Assembly: GCA_963706385.1 (NCBI GenBank)
Contig: OY970153.1
Location: 744,001-808,000 of the forward strand
Length of the DNA stretch: 64,000 nt
Source of the DNA: Poindextera sp963706385
Lineage (GTDB): Bacteria; Pseudomonadota; Alphaproteobacteria; Caulobacterales; Caulobacteraceae
Reading direction: 5' to 3'
The translations under genes were made by a program, and so were the position numbers. The notes under the pieces were generated by a model. The model was not told the origin of the DNA, did no database searches, and worked only from the letters and a program-made list of their open reading frames with translations. Positions 17,728-27,469 of the stretch are shown one piece after another (position 1 is the first letter of the stretch; each line of letters opens with the position of its first letter).

Positions 17728-18974
17728 CGCGTCGCGGCCCGCGGCCGCGGCGGTCGCATGAAGCAGACCGCGACCAGCACCACCGCGAGCACGACGGCGA
17801 ACAGCTGGAACGCCGCGCCGAACCCGCCGGTGCGGTCGCGAATGGCGCCGCCGATCACGGGGCCGAGCGCCGAGACCGCCCCGATCAGGCAGGTCAGCGA
17901 GAATATCTCCAGGTTGTGCGTGCGGCCGTAGTAGTTCAGCAGCAGCAGGGTCACCGCCAGGAGGGCCAAGCCGAAGCCCAGCCCGCTGCCGACCGCGTAC
18001 AGCAGCATGGTCGGATAGTCGTGGGCGACGCTCAGCGCCGTCGCCCCGATGGCCAGGGCCGCCAGGGCGAACAGCAGGATGTGGCGCGGATCGACGATGT
18101 CGCCCAGCGCCCCGCCGATCGCCCGGCCGGCGGTGCCGACCAGGGATTCCAGGCTGAGCATGGTGCTGGCGACGGTCAGCGTCACGCCCCGCTCGGTCAG
18201 GTGGGCGACCGAAAGCGCCGCCACGGTGATCCCGACCAGCAGGTGGCCGAAATAGGCGGCGAGCAGGATGTAGAACTGCGGCGTGCGCACCGCCTGGCTG
18301 GCGGTCCATTCGATGGCGGTGCGATAGATCCGGCTCCGGCGCGGCGCGGCCGCGTCGTCGGCGACATGGCGGTCGGTCTGGTCGGCGCGGGCGGACAGCC
18401 AGGCCGGGGGGCCGACCAGGGCCACGCAGAGCGCGCCCACCACGATCGCCGCCGCCGCCTGGGTCAGCCAGAACAGCCGCCACTGGTCGTGGAACAGGTG
18501 CATCACCGCCAGCGCGATGATCGGCCCGGCGACGCCCCCGACGGCGCCGGAGGTGAAATACAGTCCGAACGGCACGCCCCTGTGCCGGAACACCGCCGCC
18601 AGCACATGGGTGCCGGGGATCAGCGCCATCATCTGATAGCCCACCCCGCACAGGGTGGCGCCGAGGAAATAGACCAGCGGGCCGTGGGTGACGCCGAGGC
18701 AGACGAACCCCGCCGCCATCACCGCGGTGCCGAGCACCAGCGTCGGCCGCACCCCCAGCCGCCTGATCAGGAAGGCGGGAATGAACGAGGAAGCTCCGGT
18801 CGCCGCGCCCAGCAGGGTGAAGCCCAACCCGGCCTCGGTCCAGCTCCAGCCCTCCTCGCGCACCATGTTGGGCAGCACCACGCCCAGCGACGAATAGGTC
18901 GAGGCGGTGATCAGGAACAGCACGAGGCTGAAGGTCGAAACCAACAGCCATGGGCGCCATTCGATCTGGGGCAT
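17724..18974 (-). CDS. MFS transporter (last gene of the valine operon)
   Basis: A 416-residue, twelve-helix major facilitator. The N-terminal helix begins at WLLVSTFSLVLFL, and the oxalate/formate antiporter-like features TYSSLGVVLPNMV and GVGYQMMALIPG are visible. It starts 8 bp downstream of the enoyl-CoA hydratase stop, so it is almost certainly transcribed with the valine/isobutyrate genes. It may carry a branched-chain keto or carboxylic acid; this is inference from context only. Confidence 0.85.
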   Translation of the reverse strand: MPQIEWRPWLLVSTFSLVLFLITASTYSSLGVVLPNMVREEGWSWTEAGLGFTLLGAATGASSFIPAFLIRRLGVRPTLVLGTAVMAAGFVCLGVTHGPLVYFLGATLCGVGYQMMALIPGTHVLAAVFRHRGVPFGLYFTSGAVGGVAGPIIALAVMHLFHDQWRLFWLTQAAAAIVVGALCVALVGPPAWLSARADQTDRHVADDAAAPRRSRIYRTAIEWTASQAVRTPQFYILLAAYFGHLLVGITVAALSVAHLTERGVTLTVASTMLSLESLVGTAGRAIGGALGDIVDPRHILLFALAALAIGATALSVAHDYPTMLLYAVGSGLGFGLALLAVTLLLLNYYGRTHNLEIFSLTCLIGAVSALGPVIGGAIRDRTGGFGAAFQLFAVVLAVVLVAVCFMRPPRPRAATR

Positions 18975-18982
18975 CGGGGACC

Positions 18983-19759
18983 TCAGCGGCCCTTGAATTC
19001 GGGTTTCCGTTTTTCGATGAAGGCGGCCATGCCCTCCTTCTGGTCCTCGAAGGCGAACAGCGAGTGGAACAGCCGCCGCTCCAGCTTCACGCCCAGGGTC
19101 AGCGGGGTCTCGTAGGCGGCGTTGACCATCTCCTTGGTCAGCATCACCGCGTTGGGCGACAGGGCCGCGATGGTCTTGGCCGCCTTCATCGCCTCGTCAA
19201 GCAGGTCGGCAAGCGGCACGACCCGGCTGACCACCCCGGCGCGCTCGGCCTCCGCAGCATCCATCATCCGCGCGGTCAGGATCATGTCCATCGCCTTGGC
19301 CTTGCCGGCGAAGCGGGTCAGGCGCTGGGTGCCGCCGGCGCCCGGCGAGACGCCGATGGTGATCTCGGGCTGGCCGAACTTGGCGTTCTCGGCGGCGATG
19401 ATGAAGTCGCACATCATCGCCAGCTCGCAGCCGCCGCCCAGGGCGTAGCCGGCCACCGCGGCGATCACCGGCTTGCGGCAGCGGCTGACCCGCTCCCAGT
19501 TGCGGGTGATGAAATCCTCGCCGAACACCTCGGCGTAGGACTTGGTGGCCATCTCCTTGATGTCCGCCCCGGCGGCGAACGCCCGCTCGGAGCCGGTAAT
19601 GACGATGCAGCGCACGTTGGTGTCCGACTCGGCCGCGTCCAGCGCGGCGGTCAGCTCGTCCATCAACTGGCTGTTGAAGGCGTTCAGCGCCTGGGGCCGG
19701 TTCAGCCGGATCAGGCTCACCCCCTCGTCGGTCTCGACGATCAAGGTCTCGTAGCTCAT
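18983..19759 (-). CDS. Enoyl-CoA hydratase
   Basis: A 258-residue crotonase-fold enzyme. It hydrates an enoyl-CoA, in this context probably methacrylyl-CoA in valine degradation. The oxyanion-hole segments are AFAAGADIKEM and ALGGGCELAMMCD, with a catalytic glutamate in GQPEITIGVSPGAGGTQRL and the second glutamate at the end of this loop region. AAGGAG precedes the ATG. It lies 13 bp after mmsB and immediately before the MFS gene, within a compact leftward operon. Confidence 0.92.
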   Translation of the reverse strand: MSYETLIVETDEGVSLIRLNRPQALNAFNSQLMDELTAALDAAESDTNVRCIVITGSERAFAAGADIKEMATKSYAEVFGEDFITRNWERVSRCRKPVIAAVAGYALGGGCELAMMCDFIIAAENAKFGQPEITIGVSPGAGGTQRLTRFAGKAKAMDMILTARMMDAAEAERAGVVSRVVPLADLLDEAMKAAKTIAALSPNAVMLTKEMVNAAYETPLTLGVKLERRLFHSLFAFEDQKEGMAAFIEKRKPEFKGR

Positions 19760-19772
19760 GACGTGGGGCTCC

Positions 19773-20669
19773 TTAGGCCAAGGCGGATAGGCGGCCGCGC
19801 AACAGCTCGATCACCGCCGAGAAATCCTTGCCGGCATAGCCCAACTGGTCGAACAGCGCATAGAGCGCTTCGGCCTGGGCTCCCATCGGCGTCGCCGCGC
19901 CGGCCTTGGCGGCGGCGTCCTGGGCGAGCTTGAGGTCCTTCAGCATCATGGCGGTGGCGAAGCCGCCGGCGTAGCCGCGGTCGGCCGGGGTCTGCGGGCC
20001 CACGCCCGGCACCGGGCAATAGGTGGTCAGCGACCAGCACTGGCCGGAGGATTTCGAGGCGATCTCGAAGAACCGCTCGGCCTCCAGCCCCAGCTTCTCG
20101 GCCAGGACGAAGGCTTCGCACACACCCAGCATCGAAACGCCCAAGAGCATGTTGTTGCAGATCTTGGCCGCCTGCCCGGCCCCGCTGGCCCCGGCGTGGA
20201 TCACCACCCGCGCCATCGGCGCCAGCGCCGCCTCGATCTCGGCGAAATCGGCCGCCTCGCAGCCGACCATGAAGGCCAGGGTTCCGGCGTCGGCCGCGGC
20301 GGTTCCGCCGGAGACCGGCGCGTCGGCGAAGCGGAAGCCCGCCGCGACCGCCTGGGCGGCCACGGCGCGGGCGCTTTCCACGTCGATGGTCGAGCAGTCG
20401 ATCAGGAGCGCGTCCTTGGCGACGTTGGGCAGCACGTCGTTGGCGTAGACCGCGCGCACATGGCCGCCGGCCGGCAGCATGGTGATCACCACCTCCGCGT
20501 CCTTGACCGCCTCGGCGAGCGAACCCGCCGGATGGCAGCCGGCGGCGGCGGCGCGCTCAAGGGCCGGGGCCGAAAGGTCGAAGGCGGCGATATGGTGCTG
20601 GGCCTTGGCCTGGTTGGCGGCCATGCCGCCGCCCATGTTGCCCAGGCCGATGAAGGCGATGCGGGTCAT
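19773..20669 (-). CDS. mmsB: 3-hydroxyisobutyrate dehydrogenase
   Basis: Oxidises 3-hydroxyisobutyrate to methylmalonate semialdehyde with NAD, a step of valine catabolism. The 298 residues fit the beta-hydroxyacid dehydrogenase family. The N-terminal IAFIGLGNMGGGMAAN is the Rossmann cofactor motif, DAPVSGGTAAADAGTL is the family substrate motif, and GQAAKICNN carries the catalytic lysine. It is flanked by the hydroxyisobutyryl-CoA hydrolase and the enoyl-CoA hydratase, which supports the assignment over related glyoxylate/succinic-semialdehyde reductases. Confidence 0.94.
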   Translation of the reverse strand: MTRIAFIGLGNMGGGMAANQAKAQHHIAAFDLSAPALERAAAAGCHPAGSLAEAVKDAEVVITMLPAGGHVRAVYANDVLPNVAKDALLIDCSTIDVESARAVAAQAVAAGFRFADAPVSGGTAAADAGTLAFMVGCEAADFAEIEAALAPMARVVIHAGASGAGQAAKICNNMLLGVSMLGVCEAFVLAEKLGLEAERFFEIASKSSGQCWSLTTYCPVPGVGPQTPADRGYAGGFATAMMLKDLKLAQDAAAKAGAATPMGAQAEALYALFDQLGYAGKDFSAVIELLRGRLSALA

Positions 20670-20681
20670 GCGGAGGTCTCC

Positions 20682-22082
20682 TCAAATCCGCGGCAGCGGG
20701 GTCCATTCCTGGTCGGCCGGCAAGGGCGCGAAGATGGCGTCGAGCTCGGCCTCGGTGACGCCCTCGAGGCTCGCCGGGTTCCAGCGCGGGGCGTTGTCCT
20801 TGTCGACGATCACCGCGCGCACCCCCTCCAGGAAATCGTGCTTTTGAACCACCCGCGCGCCGATGCGATATTCCATCGCCATGTTGTCGGAAAACCGGCT
20901 CATCCGCGCGCCCTCGGCGAGCTGGCGGAAAGCGACCTTCATCGTCTGGGGCGACTTGGTCTCCAGCGCGGCGAGTTGGGCCTTGGCCCAGTCCGATCCG
21001 TCAGCCTTCAGCTTCGCCACGATGGCCTCGACGCTGGGCGCGTCGAACAGCCGGGCGATGTCGGCCAGGTGCGCGGCGACCGGGGCCGGGCCGGGAGCGA
21101 TGGCGAAGGCCGCCAGCGTCTCGGGAATGCGGTCGGGCGAAGCGATCAGCACCGCCTTCAGTTCGGCGATTTTGGCCGAGGGCGCGACATGGGTGGCGAT
21201 CTCCAGCGCCAGGCAGTCGGCCGCCTTGATCCGCGCTCCGGTCAGCGCCAGCCACAGGCCCGCGTGGCCGCGCAGCCTCGGCAGATACCAGCCGCCGCCG
21301 ACGTCGGGAAACAGGCCGATGCCGGTCTCGGGCATGGCGAAGGTGGTCCGCTCGGTGGCGACGCGGTAGCGCGACGGCATGGAAAGCCCCACCCCGCCGC
21401 CCATGGTCACCCCGTCCATGATCGCGACCACCGGCTTCGGATAGCCGAACAGAAGGTCGTTCAGCCGATACTCGGTGAAGAAGAATTCGCGCGCCTGGGC
21501 GCCGTCGCCCGCTCCGCTCTCGGCCAGCATGCGGATGTCGCCGCCGGCGCAGAAGCCGCGCTCGCCGGCATGGTCGATCATGATGGCCTTAATCGCCGGG
21601 TCGTCGCGCCACAGGAGCAGCATCTCTATCATTGAGCGGCACATTGCGGTGTTCAGCGCGTGCAGCGCGGCGGGACGATTCAGGGTTAGACGGCCTAGCC
21701 CATTCTCGACCGAACGGATCACCTCGTTTTGCAATTCACGCTCCCATTGGATCGCCCGATACCTTTCGGCGCGCGCATCGACGAGGTCCCGGAGGGTGCT
21801 TGCCGTCGGTAGCTGGAGATCGTCGTCACGCTCGAACCAGCAGACGTGCGTCGGGTGACAGTGGAGATAGGCCGCCGCCATGCACATGCCGAGATAGAGC
21901 GCTTGAACCGCATCCACTCCGCCCGCCTGGATCTGGCGAACCGGCTTGCCCTGCTCATCGATCGTGACGACGCAAGACCAGTTTTCGCCCGAGTCCTCGA
22001 CGGGGTTGCCCCACGTCACGGTCAACGGGTGGCTCTCGTCGCCCTCCAGAACAGTGTAGGTGCGAGACAGTCGCCCGCTCAT
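20682..22082 (-). CDS. 3-hydroxyisobutyryl-CoA hydrolase fused to an extra N-terminal domain (DUF6968-like)
   Basis: Residues about 118-466 form a complete crotonase-fold 3-hydroxyisobutyryl-CoA hydrolase: VIRSVENGLGRLTLNRP, GFCAGGD (176-182), DGVTMGGGVGLS, the PETGIGLFPDVGGG loop and the C-terminal EGVRAVIVDKDNAP that defines this enzyme within the family. Residues 1-110 are foreign to it: a beta-rich domain (RTYTVLEG, LTVTWGNPVED, WSCVVTI) followed by GVDAVQALYLGMCMAAAYL, which to my recollection resembles DUF6968-type small proteins. The start codon overlaps the stop of the acyl-CoA dehydrogenase (ATGA), so translation is coupled. G+C of the extra segment is about 63% by hand count, below the operon. 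Confidence 0.85.
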   Translation of the reverse strand: MSGRLSRTYTVLEGDESHPLTVTWGNPVEDSGENWSCVVTIDEQGKPVRQIQAGGVDAVQALYLGMCMAAAYLHCHPTHVCWFERDDDLQLPTASTLRDLVDARAERYRAIQWERELQNEVIRSVENGLGRLTLNRPAALHALNTAMCRSMIEMLLLWRDDPAIKAIMIDHAGERGFCAGGDIRMLAESGAGDGAQAREFFFTEYRLNDLLFGYPKPVVAIMDGVTMGGGVGLSMPSRYRVATERTTFAMPETGIGLFPDVGGGWYLPRLRGHAGLWLALTGARIKAADCLALEIATHVAPSAKIAELKAVLIASPDRIPETLAAFAIAPGPAPVAAHLADIARLFDAPSVEAIVAKLKADGSDWAKAQLAALETKSPQTMKVAFRQLAEGARMSRFSDNMAMEYRIGARVVQKHDFLEGVRAVIVDKDNAPRWNPASLEGVTEAELDAIFAPLPADQEWTPLPRI

Positions 22083-23218
22083 TGCCGCAGCAGCTCCCTG
22101 GCGATGATCACCCGCATGATCTCGTTGGTCCCTTCCAGGATCTGGTGGACGCGCAGATCGCGCACGATCCGCTCCAGCGGGAAGTCGCTCAGATAACCGT
22201 AGCCGCCGTGCAATTGCAGCGCCTGGTTGGCCACCTCGAAGGCCGCGTCGGTGGCGTAGCGCTTGGCCATGGCGCAGAGCTTGGTGGCGTCGGGGTCACG
22301 CGCGTCCAGCGCGGCGGCGGCGCGCCGCACCATCAGCCGGCCGGCCTCCAGCTCGGTCGCCATGTCGGCGAGGCGGAACCGCAGGGCCTGGAACTCCTTC
22401 AGCGCCCGGCCGAACTGGTGGCGGGTCTCCAGGTGGGCCTTGGCGATCTCGAAGGCGAGTTGGGCGCCGCCGAGCGCGCAGGCGGCGATGTTCAACCGCC
22501 CGCCGTCCAGCCCCATCATGGCGAAGCGAAAGCCCTCGCCCTCGGCGCCGATGCGGTTCTCCAGCGGGACCTTGCAGTCGTCGAAACTGACCGCCGCGGT
22601 CGGCTGGCTCTTCCAGCCCATCTTCTTCTCGTTGGCGCCGAAGGAAAGACCCGGCGCGCCCTTCTCGACCACCAGGGCCGAGATGCCGCGCGGACCCGCC
22701 TCGCCGGTGCGGACCATGACCACGTAGATGTCGGAGACCCCGGCGCCGGAGATGAACGCCTTGGCGCCGTTCAGCACATAGTGGTCGCCCTCGCGCCGGG
22801 CGGTGGTGCGCAAGGACGCCGCGTCCGAGCCGGAGCCCGGCTCGGTCAAGCAGTAAGAGGCGATCAGCTCCATGGTCGCCAGGCGCGGCAGATATTTCTC
22901 GCGCAGGGCCTTGGAGCCGAACTGGTCAATCATCCACGAGGCCATGTTGTGGATCGACAGGAAGGCGGCTGACGAGACATCGCCGTGCGCCAGGGCCTCG
23001 AAGATGATCGCCGCGTCCAGCCGCCCCAGGCCCGTGCCGCCGACCTCCGGATCGACATAGATCGCCGCGAAGCCCAACTCCGCCGCCTTGCGCAAGGCCG
23101 GGACCGGGAAGATCGCCCGCTCGTCCCATTCGGCCGAATGGGGCGCGAACTCGGCCGCCGCGAAGTTGCGCGCCGCGCCCTCGATCGCGCGCTGGTCGTC
23201 GGTGAGCTGAAAGTCCAT
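22079..23218 (-). CDS. Acyl-CoA dehydrogenase, probably isobutyryl-CoA dehydrogenase
   Basis: An FAD flavoenzyme of 379 residues that inserts the 2,3 double bond in an acyl-CoA. It has the family signatures YCLTEPGSGSD, the FISGAGVSDIYVVMVRTG strand, and QLHGGYGYLSDFPLERIVRDLRVHQILEGTNEI at the C-terminus, where the catalytic base region lies. Position between mmsA and the 3-hydroxyisobutyryl-CoA hydrolase points to isobutyryl-CoA as substrate. It follows mmsA by 15 bp and overlaps the next gene by 4 bp. Confidence 0.92.
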   Translation of the reverse strand: MDFQLTDDQRAIEGAARNFAAAEFAPHSAEWDERAIFPVPALRKAAELGFAAIYVDPEVGGTGLGRLDAAIIFEALAHGDVSSAAFLSIHNMASWMIDQFGSKALREKYLPRLATMELIASYCLTEPGSGSDAASLRTTARREGDHYVLNGAKAFISGAGVSDIYVVMVRTGEAGPRGISALVVEKGAPGLSFGANEKKMGWKSQPTAAVSFDDCKVPLENRIGAEGEGFRFAMMGLDGGRLNIAACALGGAQLAFEIAKAHLETRHQFGRALKEFQALRFRLADMATELEAGRLMVRRAAAALDARDPDATKLCAMAKRYATDAAFEVANQALQLHGGYGYLSDFPLERIVRDLRVHQILEGTNEIMRVIIARELLRQ

Positions 23219-23233
23219 CGGACCTTTGCCTCG

Positions 23234-24730
<1,497 letters not shown>

Positions 24731-24826
24731 GGCGTTCTCCCTGGCACGTTCTTAGGCTCGCCGAAGGTGGCCAGCTAATGCGATTTTGCAGCTTGTGTTC
24801 CGTGAATATGCAGATCATCAGGCGGC

Positions 24827-25705
24827 ATGTTCGACTGGGACGACCTTCGGGTGTTCATCGCCGCCGCTCGGGCGGAGTCGGCCACTGGCGCGGCCCGGCG
24901 GCTGGGCCTGGACGCATCCACGGTCGGGCGGCGGATCGCGGCGCTGGAGGTCTCGCTGAAGGCGACGCTGTTCGTGCGTTCGGCCCAGGGATTGCGACTC
25001 ACCGCCAGCGGCGCGCGGCTCTTGAACGCCGGCTTGGCGGTGGAAAGCGCGATGAACGCCGCCGCCGAGGTCGGCGGGCAGGACATCGTCGGCGGGGCGA
25101 TCCGCATCAGCGCCGCCGAGGGCTTCGGCGGTCAGGTGCTGGCCCCCGCCCTGCCCCGGCTGCGCGTCCGCCATCCGGGCCTGTCGATCGAGCTGGTGGC
25201 CAATCCGGGCTTCATGTCGCCGCTGCGGCGCGAGGTCGACATGACCGTGACGCTGAGCGAGCCGACCAGCCGAAGACTGCTGATCGAACCGCTGACCGAC
25301 TACCAGCTCGGCCTCTACGGCTCGGCCGCCTACCTGGCCCAGCACGGCGCGCCGCGCCGCGCCGAGGACCTCGCCCGCGCCAGCCTGGTGGGCTACATCG
25401 ACGACCAGATCTACGCCCCCGAGCTGCGCTACCTCGACGAGGTGCATCCGGGCCTGACTCCGAACCTCGCCAGCTCCTCGATCAACGCCCAGCGCGCGAT
25501 GATCGCCGCCGGCGGCGGAATCGGGGTTCTGCCCTGCTTCCTCGGCGAGGGCCTGGCGCGGGTGCTGGCCTCCGAGGTGCGACTGACCCGCCGCTTCTGG
25601 ATCGCCACCCTGCGCGAGGTCGCCGCCACCGCTCGGGTGCGCGCGATCCGGGCCTGGATGAAGGATCTGGTGGAGGCCGAACGCGCCCGGCTGTCGCCGG
25701 ATTGA
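24827..25705 (+). CDS. LysR-family transcriptional regulator, divergent from the valine operon
   Basis: A 292-residue LysR regulator. The N-terminal winged helix-turn-helix covers about residues 1-60 (DLRVFIAAARAES, AARRLGLDASTVGRRIAALE), followed by the periplasmic-binding-protein-like effector domain with GAIRISAAEGFGG at its start. By the usual LysR logic it would control the divergent mmsA operon from the 96-bp shared region, responding to a valine-pathway intermediate; that target is inferred from position alone. The shared region contains TGCGATTTTGCA (24779-24790), a short inverted repeat that could be part of its site. Confidence 0.9.
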   Translation: MFDWDDLRVFIAAARAESATGAARRLGLDASTVGRRIAALEVSLKATLFVRSAQGLRLTASGARLLNAGLAVESAMNAAAEVGGQDIVGGAIRISAAEGFGGQVLAPALPRLRVRHPGLSIELVANPGFMSPLRREVDMTVTLSEPTSRRLLIEPLTDYQLGLYGSAAYLAQHGAPRRAEDLARASLVGYIDDQIYAPELRYLDEVHPGLTPNLASSSINAQRAMIAAGGGIGVLPCFLGEGLARVLASEVRLTRRFWIATLREVAATARVRAIRAWMKDLVEAERARLSPD

Positions 25706-25715
25706 TTTAAATTAG
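25702..25715 (+). promoter_or_regulatory. Degenerate FNR/FixK-like site upstream of the globin
   Basis: TTGATTTAAATTAG has one perfect TTGAT half-site and a second half matching ATCAA at 3 of 5 positions. It overlaps the LysR stop codon and is centred 72 bp upstream of the globin ATG. It is weak alone but worth noting next to an oxygen-binding protein. Confidence 0.3.
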
Positions 25716-25780
25716 TGCACCCGGACCGTTGGCTTGGTTGTGCTGCCGCCGAGCGAAAACAGCGCGAGCAGAACCCTTAA

Positions 25781-26182
25781 ATGACCGCGACCGTAACCAA
25801 GCCAGCTTCGCGGACGCCCTATGAGATGGCTGGAGGCGCGGCGGGCGTCGGCCGGTTCGTCAACCGCTTCTACGACCTGATGGACTCGGACCCGCGATAT
25901 GCGGCCTTGCGCGCGTTGCATGCGCCGGACCTGGCGCCGATGCGCGCCTCGCTCGCCGGCTTTCTCTCAGGTTGGCTGGGCGGCCCGCGCGACTGGTTCG
26001 AGCAGCGGCCGGGCGTCTGCGTGATGTCCGCCCACGCGAAGGTGCGGATCGATCCCGAAACCGCGGGACAGTGGACGCAGGCGATGGCGAGCGCGCTGGC
26101 CGACAGCCGGATCGACCCCGAACTGGCCGCCCTGATCAACGACGCGTTCGCGCGCATGGCCCAGGGCATGGCGGCGCGCTAG
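25781..26182 (+). CDS. Group II truncated hemoglobin
   Basis: A 133-residue two-on-two globin. It has the B-helix aromatic pair F30/Y31 in RFVNRFYDLMD, the long LAPMRASLAGFLSGWLGGP segment, the proximal histidine H85 in CVMSAHAKVRI, and the G8 tryptophan W98 that marks group II. Such proteins bind oxygen or detoxify NO and peroxide in the cytoplasm. The ribosome-binding site before ATG 25781 is weak. It converges on the PLP-enzyme gene. Confidence 0.9.
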   Translation: MTATVTKPASRTPYEMAGGAAGVGRFVNRFYDLMDSDPRYAALRALHAPDLAPMRASLAGFLSGWLGGPRDWFEQRPGVCVMSAHAKVRIDPETAGQWTQAMASALADSRIDPELAALINDAFARMAQGMAAR

Positions 26183-26210
26183 CCGCTCGTCGGCCACCCG
26201 ATCCGCTCGG

Positions 26211-27407
26211 CTACTGCGCCCGCCCCCGCCCATCGACGCGGGCGATGTCGACCAGGGCGTCGCCGCGCACGAGATGAACGAAATCGTAGCGATCGAAGGT
26301 CGGGTCGCAATGCGGCGCGACCAGTTCGACCCTCTCGCCCCGCGCCACCGGCCCGCCTTGCGGGCGCATCAAAAGGCCGTGCTCGTCGCCGAAGAAGGCG
26401 TAGTGGCATCCGGCGAACCGGCCTTCCGCCGCCGGAACCGGCGCCGGCCCGTCGGTGGCCAGGGCCTTCAGCCCCGCATCCAGCGTCACCCAGGCCTGGG
26501 CGTTGACGCTGACCACCTGGGCCTGGACGAACAGGCTCTGCTCGAAGGCGCCGTCCGGGTCCTCGCCCAGACAGTCGCGGTACTGCCGGTCCATCAGGGC
26601 GTAGGAGCCGACCTGGCGTTCGTTGAATACGCCCTCGGCCGTGTCGGCCTCGAAGGTGCCGGTGCCGCCGCCGCTGATCCGCCCGGGCGCGAAGCCAGCC
26701 GCGCGCAAGGCGGCGAGAGTGACCCTGAGCGGCGCCATGCCCTCATGCACCGCCGCCGCGCGGGCCTCGGCCCCCTCCAGATGCTGCCATTGACCGCCGT
26801 AGCACTGGACGCCGGCGAACCGCAGCGCGGGCGCCTGGCCGATGGCGCGGGCGATGGCCAGCACCTGATCGATCGAGGATGCGCCGGTGCGGCCGAGGCC
26901 CGGATCGATGTCGATCAGCACCGCGACGCTGGCGCCCAACGCTTGCGCCGCCTTGCCGATCTCGGCGACCCCGTCCTCGTGATCGACCACCAGGGCGAAG
27001 TCCGCCAGCTCCAGCGCCAGCCGCGCCGCCCGCTCGGCGGCCAAGGCGCCGACGATGGGTGAGGTCAGGAGAATCGAGCCGATCCCCCGCGTCGCCAGGG
27101 CCTCGGCCTCGCCCAGCTTGGCGCAGCAGACGCCGACCGCGCCGGCGGCGATCTGCCGGCGCGCCAGGGCGCTGGTCTTGTGCGACTTGGCATGGGGGCG
27201 AAGCGCGACGCCCGCCACGCGCGCCCGCTCGGCCATCTTGGCGAGGTTGCGGTCGAAGGCGTCCAGGTCGACCACCAGAGCCGGGGTCGCGATGCGCCAG
27301 CGCGAGCCCTGGCTCCCCAGCGCCTCGATCGCCGCGGCGACCTCCGCCCGCTCGGCGACGGGGCCCAGATCGGCGATGATCTCCGCAGGCGGGCGTTCGG
27401 CGCGCAT
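26211..27407 (-). CDS. DSD1-family PLP enzyme (D-threonine aldolase / 3-hydroxy-D-aspartate aldolase type)
   Basis: A 398-residue fold-type III PLP enzyme. An alanine-racemase-like barrel begins with TPALVVDLDAFDRNLAKMAE and has the PLP lysine in LRPHAKSHKT. A C-terminal metal-binding beta-domain follows with HYAFFGDEHG and VAPHCDP, whose His and Cys residues bind the divalent metal in D-threonine aldolases. It therefore probably cleaves a D-3-hydroxy-amino acid to glycine or pyruvate plus an aldehyde. The ATG at 27407 is preceded by GAGGAG. It lies downstream of the efflux operon in the same direction with a 62-bp gap. Confidence 0.88.
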   Translation of the reverse strand: MRAERPPAEIIADLGPVAERAEVAAAIEALGSQGSRWRIATPALVVDLDAFDRNLAKMAERARVAGVALRPHAKSHKTSALARRQIAAGAVGVCCAKLGEAEALATRGIGSILLTSPIVGALAAERAARLALELADFALVVDHEDGVAEIGKAAQALGASVAVLIDIDPGLGRTGASSIDQVLAIARAIGQAPALRFAGVQCYGGQWQHLEGAEARAAAVHEGMAPLRVTLAALRAAGFAPGRISGGGTGTFEADTAEGVFNERQVGSYALMDRQYRDCLGEDPDGAFEQSLFVQAQVVSVNAQAWVTLDAGLKALATDGPAPVPAAEGRFAGCHYAFFGDEHGLLMRPQGGPVARGERVELVAPHCDPTFDRYDFVHLVRGDALVDIARVDGRGRAQ

Positions 27408-27469
27408 GATCCCGGCTCCTCATAACCAGAACCCACGATTCTGGCCCCGGCCGGGCGGCGCGTAAAGCC

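Noticed and set aside
27426..27444. Hairpin CCAGAA/TTCTGG between the efflux lipoprotein gene and the PLP-enzyme gene
   Set aside because: The stem is only 6 bp with no T-tract on either strand; not enough for a terminator call.
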